A stretch of DNA of 64,000 bases from Setophaga petechia (taxonomy: Eukaryota; Chordata; Aves; Passeriformes; Parulidae): contig JANCRA010000004.1 in assembly GCA_024362935.1 (NCBI GenBank), forward strand, positions 19,538,621 to 19,602,620. The letters are read 5' to 3'. Shown here one piece after another: positions 50,894-63,782 of this stretch. Positions within the stretch are counted from its first letter, which is position 1. Every line of letters begins with the position of its first letter. The notes beneath the pieces were generated by a model. The model worked only from the letters and a program-made list of their open reading frames with translations. It was not told where the DNA came from and ran no database searches. The position numbers were made by a program, and so were the translations under genes.

Positions 50894-50916
50894 AAAAAAA
50901 AAAAAAAAAAAAAAAA
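50894..50916. repeat. Poly-A run of 23
   Basis: An unbroken A-run preceded by AATCTGT and followed by GGATCC. No AATAAA lies just upstream and there is no transcript-like sequence, so a processed pseudogene tail is not supported. Confidence 0.9.
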
Positions 50917-51803
50917 GGATCCAAACTTATTTTCACATTTTATATTGAAATTGAACAATAAATTTGGAATAAACAATTTTAATACAGGTTATTCTGATGT
51001 CATGTATTTGGCAAAACTGTTATGGTATTTTTCTGGCTGTACTTTGTTTTTTACATGCCCAGGCCTCAATACTGTGAAGTTTTAAAAACATATTTAACTT
51101 TATACACTAAGATAACAGTACAGGTCTCAAGGCTCTATGCATTCTTATTATGAATTTTTGTCTATGATAAGGACCTTAGTCTTCTGTATGAGTAATGCTT
51201 CTCAGAAATAGAAATATATGTGTGTACTTTTAGTATGTGGAAACCTTAATTACTATAGATTTATTTGTATCACTTGGTAACCTCGTAATGACTATGGATT
51301 TCACTTCACTTTATTTTCTACTTCAGGGATATATTATTCCACTTTTTAGAATTAAGAGATTCACATTTCTTTTACATATTCATTTTTGCTTTCATTGGAT
51401 TCTATTTCATTTCATTTCAAGTTATAGATTAAACCACTATAGTGTTCTTGGACACTTGCATCAGAAGATGTACTTTTCCTCTTGGGCTCTGATTTCTATA
51501 TGTTACCCTAATTTTTATCTCATCTTCAATTCTTTGCTTTCCTTCCTTCTAGTAATTTTGGCATCCCCTTGATCTTATGTCGCTTACTGAAATTCCCTCT
51601 CTTTCTCTCTTTCCCTCCTCTTAATCTGTGTACATGTGCGTGTGTGCCATGTCATGGGGACATACTTCCTATAATCTGCAAGTCAAAAATATTAAAAAGA
51701 CATAAGTTTTATGTAACAGATCTCAAAACATAAGAAAATAATTACACACATGATAAGATTAACAGATTATTTGAATTTGTATGTGCTATGTTGATAAGAC
51801 ATA

Positions 51804-51930
51804 GTACCATACAAGATATCAAATTTATATTTCTTCCAAATATCATTGGTACCATACTAGATATCAAATCTTCTTCAAAGACATGGTACCATACTAGATA
51901 TCAAATTTGTATTTCTTCCAAATATCATTG
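51804..51930 (+). repeat. Three-unit local duplication, 45/37/45 bp
   Basis: Three consecutive units each start GTACCATAC(A/T)AGATATCAAA, at 51804, 51849 and 51886. The first and third are 45 bp and nearly identical (ending TTTCTTCCAAATATCATTG). The middle one is 37 bp and ends differently (TCTTCTTCAAAGACATG). The pattern suggests a 45-bp and a diverged 37-bp unit duplicated together as an 82-bp block, with the last half-block retained. Confidence 0.88.
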
Positions 51931-54863
51931 GTAACCTTTCATCCTGAACAATATTTCTCATCTAACCCAAGCAGACGCCTCAAAAATATTTTCAGCAATG
52001 ACTCTTTCCCCAGTCCTCTTTTTATTTATTTCCTTTTTAAATCAAAAGTTCCTAATTCACTAAACTTGACGTAATGCATTTTTATAATATTCCACTGGTT
52101 AAATTTGCACAGATATTGTTAAAATACTAATTCTAGGCTTACTTTAGATCTACTCTTACAGCTTAAAGCATAAGTAGAACCCAAGTTTACCAGGCTCAGA
52201 GAAACACTAAGTCAGCCAGATCATGCACCAAGATTCCAGAGTCCGCACAGAAACATTCTCAAAACTTTATCATGATGGAATGAGGACTTGAGCTTTGTAA
52301 AATTGTCCCAACTAGATGAGAACAAACTTGATATTAAAAAATACAGAAGAGTCATCTACATCAAGCCACAAATCTTCAGAAAACTATTCTATCTGGGCTA
52401 GACAGTTTGCTTATATTTGTCTAATGCATAATGATTTTTAGTCTAAGACATGCAAAGGGCATTACTGCTCCTCTAAGAAACATAACCTTTAGCAAGTAAG
52501 TACTAGGAAAGTTAAGGAGTGAAGACATTTCTAGCAGCTGCTAGCTAAAGGGCATATAACTGACTTGCCATACCACGTAATTTTAGCCCAATTATGAGTT
52601 CTTAGTGAGCAAAATTATCACATCCTATTAAATTTTGCTATTGTTATTACTAGAAAGTTAGGTTATGCTACAATCATTTCAGCTATCTTTCTGTGCACTG
52701 CCCTGAGCCCTGTCCTGCTGTGGAATGGACTACAGAGGGCTATCAAAATGGGTTCAACTCTTTCTCTTGATTAGGGTCTTTTCACAGGTACTTTCAAAAA
52801 GGAGCAGACTACAAAAACCCACACTTTCTATGCTTTCAACTAAAATGCAAAAATATTTCACAGTAAGTCATTGGCTACAAAAAAAAAAAATTAAAACGCA
52901 TCTGCAAGAAGCATTTGTAATAGTTATATACACACATACTTCCAACCTGAAAGAAAAAACAACAAAAACCAAAATATGACTGGCTTACCACTAAAAGACA
53001 TAAAACTTAGGTTTGTGTTTACGCTGTATCTCTGATTGGAACTTGGATAAAGCTACTGTTGTTAGCTGGAATAAAATGTACACTGTAATATTGTTGACAT
53101 TACTCATGTTGGACAGACTGTAATGTAAATATACATTTTGCTACAGCTAGAAATATGGTTTTGATAGATTCTCAGATTTTAAAAATTACTTTAAATCAGA
53201 GCAGATTTCTGCCAAAATGATTTGATATTTCACAACCATATGAATGAAAAATATATGACAATGGATCAAATCTGGATCTAAATAATTTGACCTAGTGGCT
53301 TATGGTATTGTAATATCTCTCCAACCTCTCCTAGAATTTTCATACAAAGGAAAATATCTGACTGTGTTGATGGGAATAGAATTAGTCACAGTATCAACAC
53401 GTTCAGTATTTAAAAGACTTTCAAATTTATCAGATCTTCATAAACCGCATTTCACATGTTTAGGTCATATAGTAATTATGACGTATATAAAATACTTCAT
53501 ATATTGACTGGATTGATTAGATATGGTAAGTCATTATTACTAGATAAAGGATGGCAGAGAACAAGATACAAGGCAAACGTTAAGCTATAGATTTCACTTT
53601 TTTAAACCTGAGACTCAACAATTTTCAAAGGAAACCTCCATCTCATCTTCCCCCAAGTGCACATCAGATTCTATTTTGCCTGCAGAAGCTTTTGCCTACA
53701 AAGTTGTATCAGAAGCCTCTGATGCCATTTTGTTATGTCTTCTTACCAGTATTTGGTTCTGCTGGCAGACTCTGTTATCTGATAAGAAATAGCTTCCATA
53801 GATCTTCTAAATACTTACTATATTTCAGTGTGAATAAAACAAACAGAACCACCATGTACTACTACTGACAACCAGAAAACTCCCAAATACATCCCAAAAC
53901 TCAGCTATATTGCCTCCTTTGTAGTTTCCTTCCTCAGCATCTGCCTGCTTGGCTATCATTGACATGACAGAAGAAATTTCCAAATAATGTGCATAGCAAA
54001 ATGAAAATTGAATCAAGCACATGCAATTTTAGCTAATGTTGCTCTACTTCTTTTGAAGTCCTCTCCTTATTTCTAGATCAGTGAGCATATAAAGTTCCTG
54101 ATAAATCATCACAAATTTTTGGGATGAAGATTTACAGTACTTGCAGCATCCCACCCTAGAACTGACTCATTGTAAAAATAAGGTTTGTTCTATGCTTGTA
54201 CAATACCCAGACTCCTGGCCCATAGCTGGAACTTCTATGCACCACTGTAATACAAATAATGAACACAGTCATAACAATAAAGAAAAATAACATTTTTATA
54301 AAGCACCTAAACTTATTTCTATACTAGTGCTCTCAGTTATTCAAGCTGGTGACAGTATCCAGCACTGACATTTGTTTCCAGTTTTTGAGACTTTGGGCTA
54401 CTCCTCATTGCTCCTTGTACAGCACAGAAAAGAGCAGAAAAAGCACTGTGTGGTTTCTGCAGCTACACAAGCGAATACTGCATTAAAGAATTTAGTTTCA
54501 CCCTAAGGCCTTCTGACTTAATCTTTGATCTTGTTTCATCTGCTTATCCACCGTCTCTTACCTGGTAATTTATGAAAATAAATGCATAAATAAAAGTATT
54601 CCACTATGAAATCAATAAAATAAGCAACAAAAAATAAACCACAAAAAAAATCATGTTGCCTCACTCCCATTATAATTCATGAAGAGTGTTTACATAATTC
54701 CATCTTCAAAGTCAGACATTTGCAAAATTTAGCAGCTATCACCCACCTCTGAAATGCAAAATCATATGCAGATCCCCTTCAGCTAGCTACCGTATGATCC
54801 CAAAAGCATGCCCCAAGTAGAACATCCCAGGTGATTTACCAGTCTCCAGCATCCCTACTTGCA

Positions 54864-54930
54864 AAAATAGAGTTAGATTAGATGATCCCGATGGGTCCCT
54901 TCAATCATGAGACATTTTACGATTCTATGA
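54864..54930 (+). mobile_element. CR1 LINE 3' end, plus strand
   Basis: TTAGATTAGATGATCCCGAT, then GGGTCCCTTCAATCATGAGA, CATTTTACGATTCTATGA form the last 67 bp of an avian CR1 (usual form TAGATGATCCCAATGGGTCCCTTCCAAC...ATTCTATGATTCTATGA). The terminal repeat has mutated to ACGATTCTATGA. It is extreme 5' truncation with no coding sequence. Confidence 0.85.
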
Positions 54931-55393
54931 AGAGAAAACCTTGTCCTCACACAATTTCAGCTTAGATTAGTCTCTGTCTCTTACTGGTGGTAACTTACAA
55001 GTCTCAGAATGATGGAGAGATACAACATGGTTGTTGCCACACTGTGGCAGAGAGAAGCCACCTCTTTTGGAAAATAATTTTTGATACCTATCCATCCTGG
55101 TTTACCTGCTCCCTCAAACCTTCCTTCTAGGCAACAAAGCACACCTACACGTGAGAGAAAGTATACCTAAGGAACAGAACTCAAGCACCATACAAATTAA
55201 GTATTTACATCTATTCAACTTTGAAAACATGTAAAAAAAAGAAAACCAGGTGGGAATTAGTAGATTCAAAGAAAAGACAGTGGCACATGTGGGCAAATGA
55301 CCGACTTCTTTCCCTTTTCTTTTTCCTTCATTCTTAAAAAAAATTATTATAGTAATGATTATTTTTTCCCAGTTCTAGCAGTGATATCTATCC

Positions 55394-55442
55394 AATTATT
55401 TGTTTAACTTTTAATAACAGAATTATTTGTTTAACTTTTAAT
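55394..55442 (+). repeat. 27-bp tandem duplication
   Basis: AATTATTTGTTTAACTTTTA with ATAACAG is followed at 55421 by AATTATTTGTTTAACTTTTA and AT. The 20-22 bp shared part is exact, so this is a recent duplication. Confidence 0.88.
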
Positions 55443-58147
55443 CTAACAAAAACCACTTTGCCAATCCCACTCTCCTGTTTATGCCATTCTATTTTCCACT
55501 ACAAACCTCAGGTCTAGTAGATATATATATATAAATTTCAGGAAAGGCAAAATAACAGCTAGACTCAGCAACTCCTAGAAAGCAGATTAACTCTAATTCA
55601 GATTTGTCTACATGGCTTAAATGAAAAATGTGTGCTTTGTTTCACTGGTATGCTTAAGGTATTTCAACAGAAGTCCAGGTATAATGCCACAATTAATTTG
55701 TACCCTTATTGTAATGTGCTTTTATTATCCTCTTTTTTTCATTAGGAAAACATTGAACAAATAACTCATGGATATTTTATTCAGAAATCTTCATCCTGAT
55801 TCACAAACACAAATGAGACATACTCTTAATAATAAAGATGGTGCTAAGCAAGAGATCATTACTAAAATGTTGCTTCATTGAAGAAAATCTAGACACAGAT
55901 GCAACAGCCTCAATGCTTAAATTTTCCAGTAACTACTTTTTAGTTTTAAATAGCATTAGTTTAGCTATTTTTTTATTTCTTAGCACAGAATAAATTTAAA
56001 AGAACCCTTAATGTTATGTACGGATTTCTACTGCATCAGTTCACTGTAAATTGGAAAAAATCAAACAATCAAGGACAAGTCTAGCAAATGCCTGCTACAT
56101 CAGACACTAATTGCTCAATTCATAAAAATAATATTTGTGAGTATATCACATGGGTTTTGTGATACCTGTTGATGCCATAGAAAACAGCACGTTTCAAACC
56201 AGTTTCTCAAAAGAAAATATATACACATGGTAGGAAAGCATTGGCAGGATGTAATCAGACACACAAAAGATGCATACAGGAACGTAGAAAAATGTGGCAC
56301 TGTTTATTGTCTACTAGCTGCCACTGAAATGGCACTCAGAACAATTTTCATTATTTTTAATGTGGATTAACCCTACTGGTCTGGTTCTCATAAGTTCCTG
56401 GCTTCCAAAATTTCAGTGAAATTAATCAGTGTCTTTTGCAGGAAACTCAGGACCCACGTAGCACCCATTAGTTCTCCTGTTTAAAGTCAGGCCCCAATCT
56501 TTGCACAGCTCCCAACCTGTAACTGAGCAAGCCTAAGTGCTGGCACCAAATGTAGAGATGTTCTGTGAACCTCTCAGTTACTCAATTTCATGTATTTTGT
56601 GTTCTTCTTATTGCTTTTTCCAGCAATGAAAAGAACTCTGTAATCAACTAATGCAGCATTTGAGGGAAGTTTCTTGTACAACTGAACTAGTGATTTTATG
56701 GTTAGTTGCTAAAACCATGATTTGTTTAAATATCAAAGAACACCTCTTTGGCTTACATAAGAAATATCTAATAAACTTAACATGCCAGTGAAATATTTTT
56801 TGTACCAAAGCAGCACAAAACAGCACTGCCTACAAAGGTTGAGCTGCATTTATAATAAACTTTGATGTGCCTTGAGAAAGCAGTGTCTGGAGGGTATTTG
56901 TACTTAATGAGGCAGGGGACAATGGGTTAAAAGAGTACAATTCCCATCCTAGGAAAGAAAAAAAAAACAAACTTAACTGTAATTGAGAGTAGAGCATGTA
57001 CCTGTTTTATGCAGAAGTTTGAGCAACTTTGTACAGAGTCCTGTTATAATAAGTGGCAAAAAAAAGAGATCCTAACAGATCATAAAGATATAGTATGAAA
57101 ACTTGTTTGATAATCACAATAGTTGTGCTATTATATCAAAAACCTCATGCTTTACAAAACAAGGTAAGTTGCCTTAAAAGCACATTTATATTCCATGCTC
57201 AAAATGGGTTCAATTTAAATCTCTGAATATTTTTTAACCTAACACGATTCTAGAAAGAGGGGGTGGCTTGTTTATTTCTGTCAGAAAAAATAGGGTCCTT
57301 AAAAGATTATTTTTATGAATATAAAAGTAATTTGAGCAGTTTCCATTACACTGCAGCTAGCCCACTGACATTTACACCCATCTAGTACAGCCACCCTTGC
57401 CTCCTATTCTCAGGGTTTACTTTCAGATTTAGTCTAAGTTTTAACAATGTCTGCAGCACTATCTGTTCATTCTGTAGTTATTTTGTTCCTTCTTACTCCT
57501 CCTCTGCTGTGTCATATTTTAACTCAATTATTTAAGTAATCTAAAATACACACACAAGAGTGTTTCACAGAAATATCTCTCGGTGTATATTAGCTCAAAG
57601 AAACCAGTCTGGGGAACACAACCCTTTTATTTATTCATTTTCTAGTGACATCACTAAAGAATTGTTTCTTCATAGCTTTACGCAGGATGAAAACAAATGT
57701 GGTTGATGTATGACAGGGATTAGCAGAAAGAAAGTGACAGTCTAGAAGGCCAGTAAGTAAATTGTGGAGGTTGCAGAGGCCTTGCAAACAGAAAAAGTTC
57801 TTTTGAAAGAATGAGTAGAGAATTCCAGTATCTCAGATATGGCAGAGTCATCTAAAACCAAAACTTATCATTTTTTCTGTAACTTCATGTCAGCAAACTA
57901 CATGACCTAAATATACTGCAAAAACATTTCAAATATATTCAAAATGGGGTACATTCTGTGCTATTAAAGCACTCTAGGGAAAAAACATTTAACATGATTT
58001 TCATTTAGAAATAATGGTAATATTTTAACTGTCCAAAAACAAACTTTTCAAATTCACTAACCAGCAGTTCAGCACCTACAGACATAGTAAAATCTCTTAA
58101 TCTGACATGCATCATTTTTCCATCTTACCTGGAGTCTCAGCAGGGAT

Positions 58148-58174
58148 TGAAAGTGCTGAGCACCTCCAGGTCCC
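58148..58174 (-). repeat. Possible ancient amniote repeat scrap
   Basis: TGAAAGTGCTGAGCACCTCC with AGGTCCC resembles the GTGCTGAGCACCC...CTCCC motif of the same old amniote repeats suggested at 5303. Too short for certainty; the GC-richer surroundings (about 58130-58270) may be part of it. Confidence 0.28.
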
Positions 58175-60034
58175 AGTGTTCTGCCAGTTTCCTTACAGGG
58201 CCCAGGCATTCACTCTCTGACTCCTGCTCCTACACACTTAAACAGCTCCCCAGCATTCTACAGACTGCCCTGATATGAGCCTAAATTTGCTGATAAACAA
58301 AACACAGATTTCTTGTTACAGGCAGAAGGAAGGATTGGTACAGAACTCTCGGCTGAAAATTTTAAAATCTTTTGAGTCAAAGCTGTATTTATATAACTTT
58401 TTTTTATCACAAGTATTTCCTTAGTATTTCTATACTAAAATAACCAGTTACTTCACCTATAGGGTATGCAAGGAGAGGTTTATACTCCAGAAACACTGGT
58501 GTTCCATACATGGCCTTTCCTGTGATCAAATATCATTTTTCACCAACTGCTGTACCATTGCATCCTGTTTTGGCACCCTTAGACAACATAATATAAGTGA
58601 CTAACACAAAATACTTCTAATTTTAGCAAAGAAAATAGTTTTAAAGTCCAAAAGAATAACCAATTTTTTTTTTTAAAAAAGGTCTATTTTCTAATTACTA
58701 TTTTCGACACTGACTCCTTCAAGGGAAATGGAAAAATTTACCAGGGATGCCAGACCTATCTAACCAAAACTCATCCACTGCAAATTCATGTACTCAGATA
58801 TTATAGTACTCTCTATTCCAAACAGGAACTGACCAAAGAAAACTGGAATTCCACAAACAGGCAACTGGACAATGGAACAAAAGTGAACACAATTTTAGAA
58901 GTTGACTGTAATACAGGCAGAAGAAAGTCCCAGTCGTGTATCCATGGTCTCTTTTGCTCACAGGAAGAAAGCCCAACAATAATTTGCTGGTAACTGTCAG
59001 AATTTAAAGCAGCCTTCCAGCTGTATCACTGCAAGCAGCCTACCAGTACATATGCTGACAAAAGTAAAAGCATGGGCTGTGACCTCTGGCTGGGTGTCCT
59101 ACCTTCAGCTAGAGTCTTATAGAATTGTTCCAGATGCCAAAAAATCTGGCTGGGATGAATCTGTAAATTTGCGAACTTTCTTAACTTTGGAGATGCCCAC
59201 AACTATCACTTTCAACTATTTCTGCTTTCTCAGACCACTGCTTAGCAAAAGTCAGTTTGTATCTGCCCATTTTTAGAAACAATTGCATTTGAATTTAACA
59301 ACTATTTGAAACAACTTGGTTTTGAACTGACATTTTCTCTGTATTTTTATGAATGCTGAATGTTCTTTATTTGAGGAACATTCAAGTAAAAAGGAAATTG
59401 AGACCTTTTACCCAATATGCTTTTACTCATTTTTCATCAAGTTCAAGATCATGTGTTTTCTTACTTCTCTGAAATCTGGTGCAGTATAATTTCTTCATTT
59501 ATTAGGACAGTTAGCAAAAAGTGAAGAAAATATCATGTCAGTAAATGCCCCTTCCACCTCCAACAAAATGAAGCTGACAAAATTTTAAAAGCACCCCTCC
59601 ATACAGGGGTCCCAAGCCCTTATTTGTAATTATCTCTGCTATGGCCCAGTTCTAAATGTATCAGACTGATATGTACAGAATGATGGGTAAATTGTGCTAA
59701 AATCTGTAGGCAAAAGTTCTGTTCACAAATAGGCTTCTGTTTGGAAACTACAAGGTAAGTTTTGCAAATCATGCACCAAACCATTGCTTGCTTTACCCAT
59801 CATCATCAGGTGCAATCTTAAGCAAAACTTTACCAAAGTAACATGCCACTTTCCTGCATGCTGATTTTACAAAACTCACTCTCTGAATGTTGTTCAACAT
59901 GATGTCATCACACTGTAACTCACTTCATTTACAGTATCTGTTTCACTTCTACTCACAAGCTAATATAACTCATTTCTTTTTTTTAACTGCACACAGGCTG
60001 CTAGACACATGTGCACAGCAAATGGAATCTGAAC

Positions 60035-60250
60035 TTAGCTTAACAGCCTCATTTATTCCTGATGGTTTAAATTATTTCATCACAATTAATGACACCCCCT
60101 CAGCTTCCTGTGCAGCGCTGCCAGATGTTCAGAGACCACAAAGCCACTCTCTTCTTTGACGGCTAGTGACAAGTCGTCCTCTGAAGGACGTTCCCTCAGT
60201 GCACAGGCCGGATGACACCTCCATTGCTTAGCACCTCTCTACCTCCCCAA
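60035..60250. promoter_or_regulatory. Candidate conserved non-coding element, CpG-retaining
   Basis: AATTATTTCATCACAATTAATGACA-type homeodomain words are followed by a segment with several CpGs (CAGCGCTG, GACGGC, GTCGTCC, GGACGTT, GCCGGATG) within about 100 bp of otherwise CpG-poor DNA. It also has a 6-bp inverted repeat CGTCCT/AGGACG at 60175-60190. Retained CpGs could mean constraint, low methylation or a young insertion. The frame ending at 60159 shows no known domain. Confidence 0.25.
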
Positions 60251-61113
60251 GTAACCATGGTGAAAGAAGAAGGAAGACATGAGAAACCAGTCAGCACATT
60301 AGTAAGGACAAATTAAGTGAAGCATTCTGAACTTGATGTATCTCATCTCCTCCTACTGGAGTTTCAAGCCTGATTGTTTCATGAAAAGACAGACAACTGT
60401 TTGTCTTGATCTTGAAGGGGAGAAGTTTTCTGTGCTCCTTCAAAAATAACTTTTCCTTTCTTTAATGCGGGAAAAAAATAAAGGAGAAATTTAAATGGTA
60501 ACCACATGGCCAATGATCTCTAACCAACAATGTTATCTCACTATCAAACCATCTTCAAAAGCAGAATGCTAAAAACCTGGAGTCTTAGAAAAGTTTAGTC
60601 ACATTCAGCTTAGGTTTTGGGTTCTGTTTTGCTCAGTGGGAAGATGATTTTTCCCTTACAGGTTTCTTCTCATAAGTTTCAGGTATTTTTCTCTGTGGGA
60701 GGTATCTAAAGATCTTAGAAGGGGCAAAAGTGAAATAGTGAGTCTGGACATGCTAAAGATGAGGATACACCATCATTTCTCAACAGGCATAGGCAGAAAT
60801 GGTAAGAACTGTACAACAACGACCTTTGGAGTAACAAAACAGCAAGTGTCTTGCATTTTTAAGATTAAAACCCAAGTAAGTCTGCTCTGTTCCTGAAGTT
60901 CCATCCACTATTTTGAGCACATATGGCAGACATTCTACTGACTTTTTTTTCTAATTAAAAAGAAATTGCTGATCTGTCTCAGGGACTGAAGATCTGCTCA
61001 GTTTGCCAGAAAGTACAGTCTTAAAACAGAAAGGACACCTGCATTAGCCCACTTGATAGGAAGGTCAGGAGCTGGAAAGCCTGTCCCTCTGTCTCTCTCC
61101 CTGTTTTCATTCC

Positions 61114-61190
61114 TTTGTTTGTTTGTTTGGAGGGGGTCATGTTTGCTTTGAGTTTTTTCTTTTTTCGTTTTTCTTTTTTTTCCCCCTTTC
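61114..61190. repeat. TTTG repeat and polypyrimidine tract
   Basis: TTTGTTTGTTTGTTTGG, a G-rich word, then T-runs with single C or G to about 61190. The Lys-rich minus-strand frame here (60998-61303) is largely a translation of this tract. Confidence 0.8.
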
Positions 61191-62999
61191 ACTAGAAATT
61201 TGCAAAAGCAGACTTGGAAGGGAAAAACAACCCCATCAATACAAACTCTAGACAGAAGTGCCAGAAAACTTTTGTACGTGAGTCTGATTATGTGTGTGGT
61301 CACCCCAGAATTATTTCTGCTAAGGTAAAAATTAGTTCATTCCTTAGATTACAAAAAGTTATTTTGAAGGAAAGTCTCCTCAGAATTTTCCTAGAAATCC
61401 AGTAGTAAAACTGGAGGAAAGTGAGAGCTAACGCATCATCTTACAGTCTGTAACAGACACACTTTTTTCCATCTACATTTTTCAAAGTGTCTTAAAATCT
61501 TTTACAGCATAGCTATCATACTGAGTTTCTTTTAGTTGCTTATTTCAATAACTTCATCAGACAATTCTGTAAAATTTTACACTTTAGCTTCAGTTTCAGG
61601 AGGAGGAGAGAGTCATATAATGTGACAATGACAGGAACTCCTGAGGACTCTCAAACTGGCATTACTTTTTCCACATAAATATGTGCATTTATATACATAT
61701 GTTGGTATAAGTTTATACGTGAAATACAGGCCAAAAATAAAGCAAAGTTGCCTAGATATGTACAAATGGAAAAAACCAACCTACCCTGAAATGCACTGAG
61801 ATTTATGGAGAGTCACATGGACTTCATTCTGTTGTCTCTAAATGTTTTACTGGGGGGAGTGAAGGAGCTGAATAAACTTTAAACTCTCATGTAGGGATGT
61901 ATAGCCTGTGTATCTTTGGCAGATGTGGAAAGGAGATGAAATGGGCAAGGGAGAATCGAATATCCCATCACTGCAGGTTTGTGAAGGGGAGAGAGCACAG
62001 CAAAGATCTCACATCTGGCAATCATTTGTCAATAGCTGGAAAGAGAACGGCAGGAAACTTTCTGGCTCTTGTAGAAGATGAAAAGACGAAAAACATGTGT
62101 CACACATGCACAGTACTAGTACAATGACTACTACATTTATTTCCCTGCACCACCTTTTTTTTTTTAATTTAATGATCTTCAGATATACTTTAATCCATGG
62201 TCAAAATCATGCAGTCACTTGACTTGTTAAAGCTGCAGTGTATGTACATTTTTCAAATAAACTCCAGGGCTGATGTTAGAAAATCAAAATCATTCAAGCG
62301 TAGGCTGCCTGGTACTTTGGGCAGGAATCCTTGTGGTTTAGTCAATAAACAGAATCTAAATGAAAGACACCGCAGTAACTAGACAGTAATGTTTCAAACA
62401 GTTCTTAACACAAAAAGAGAAAGACAGAGACACAGAGGCTGACCAAGTGTCCAGATGCAGTGCTACTTAGTCCACAGAGATCATTCAGAGATCTGCAAGC
62501 AGCAGACCTTATGTATTTGAACACAAGGTCACTTGCTGTTTCTTAAAAAAAATAAAATTATTTAGGGCTATTTTTATTATTCTTCTATAGTTCTGGGTTT
62601 GATTTTGTTTGTGCTCCCTCTCCTACCTTCCCCTGCCCCCTTGGTTTTTTTTTTTCCATAGAGATTTACCCTGCAGAAATATCTGCTAAATAAAACATAA
62701 AAAGGTCACTTTCTCTTTCCTGAACCACAATGCCAGATTTAACTAACTCACAGCTATCACACCATACTCCTCCACTCCATATTACAAATACTCCTAGGGA
62801 AAACGTTATTACAAAAATTGAATACCTACTGGTACCTCTGGTGGCTTTTCATACCTAGTTATCACTTTATTCCTCTGCTTTTAAGGAGAAACTGCTGCAG
62901 CAGAAGCATATCTTGTCCCTGTGATACTGCAAGTAAAAGCTGCAGTTTTTTTAAGCTGGAAAAATCACAGTAGTCTGCCAAATTATAACAGGAGCAATA

Positions 63000-63090
63000 T
63001 CTCTGCCTAACAAGTCTGATCATGGTTAATTACAATGCAGACCAGAGAGGAGCCACAATTATTCATTATTACAGGAAATACCTTATTTAA
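63000..63090. promoter_or_regulatory. Candidate conserved non-coding element
   Basis: TGATCATGGTTAATTACAAT, GCAGACCAGAGAGGAGCCAC and AATTATTCATTATTACAGGA combine TTAATTA and ATTATT homeodomain cores with a non-repetitive GC-containing centre. It is a motif-based guess only. Confidence 0.22.
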
Positions 63091-63752
63091 ATTTTATGGA
63101 AATTTGCACTTGTACTTCAGTATGCCTGGGAAAAGAACTCGAGTCACACAAGGAAGGACCTCAAACATCTGAATCACTCAAGATGCTATACCTACAAACT
63201 GGAAGAAAAACTTTGCCTTGATATTTAGATCAAGAAACAGCAATGATTATATTTACTGAGTTAAACTGCCATGAAATATTGTTCTCAAACGGCTCTTTTT
63301 AGTTAAATTATAGGAGTTGTAAACATCAGCAAAATGCTAAGAAATGTATTTTAATTGAAAAAGAAAAAAACCCCAAACCTGTGGCTATAAAGATATAGGC
63401 AGACAAAGAGATAGACAAATAAGTCGTTTCATCTACAAACATGTACATGGGTATTTTTGTGCGCGGTGTTGCACAAATTGCACCCACCCTTTACAACTGG
63501 CTCGTGCTCTCCCTGATACCCTCCACAGTGCAATGGAGTTTTAGGCTCCAAACTTGCAGACAGTGAGAAAAGAGGGGCAGAGAGATTGAGATGCTTTCAG
63601 GAAGCTCCTGAGTATCAGCATATCAATAAGACCGTATCATGAGGTCTCTCTGGCATAAGCAAGTGCAGCAGGGCAGCAGGGAAGAAAATGCTTCCACATA
63701 TGTGGGTATGGGGGGGAAATACACAGTTTACTAAGCATTGGGGCACAGAAGT

Positions 63753-63782
63753 TCTTTTTTTTCTTTTTTTTTTTTTTCTTTT
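63753..63782. repeat. T/C polypyrimidine tract
   Basis: A run of T with three single C interruptions, of the same kind as at 4971-5020. Confidence 0.8.

Larger units (their letters stand above)
48475..54863. other. AT-rich non-coding unique DNA
   Basis: About 6.4 kb with no recognised gene. The frame at 51237-51572 (+, 111 codons) is hydrophobic (Leu/Ile/Phe-rich) but sits in T-rich DNA, where such translations arise by composition; I see no membrane-protein family in it. Contents are an A/C tract (49761-49805), a pure A-run (50894-50916) and the nested duplication at 51804-51930. Confidence 0.68.

Noticed and set aside
50894..50916. A-run as tail of a processed pseudogene
   Set aside because: No polyadenylation signal just upstream and no coding-like sequence before it.
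51237..51572. 111-codon hydrophobic frame
   Set aside because: T-rich composition yields Phe/Leu/Ile codons by default; no recognisable domain or promoter.
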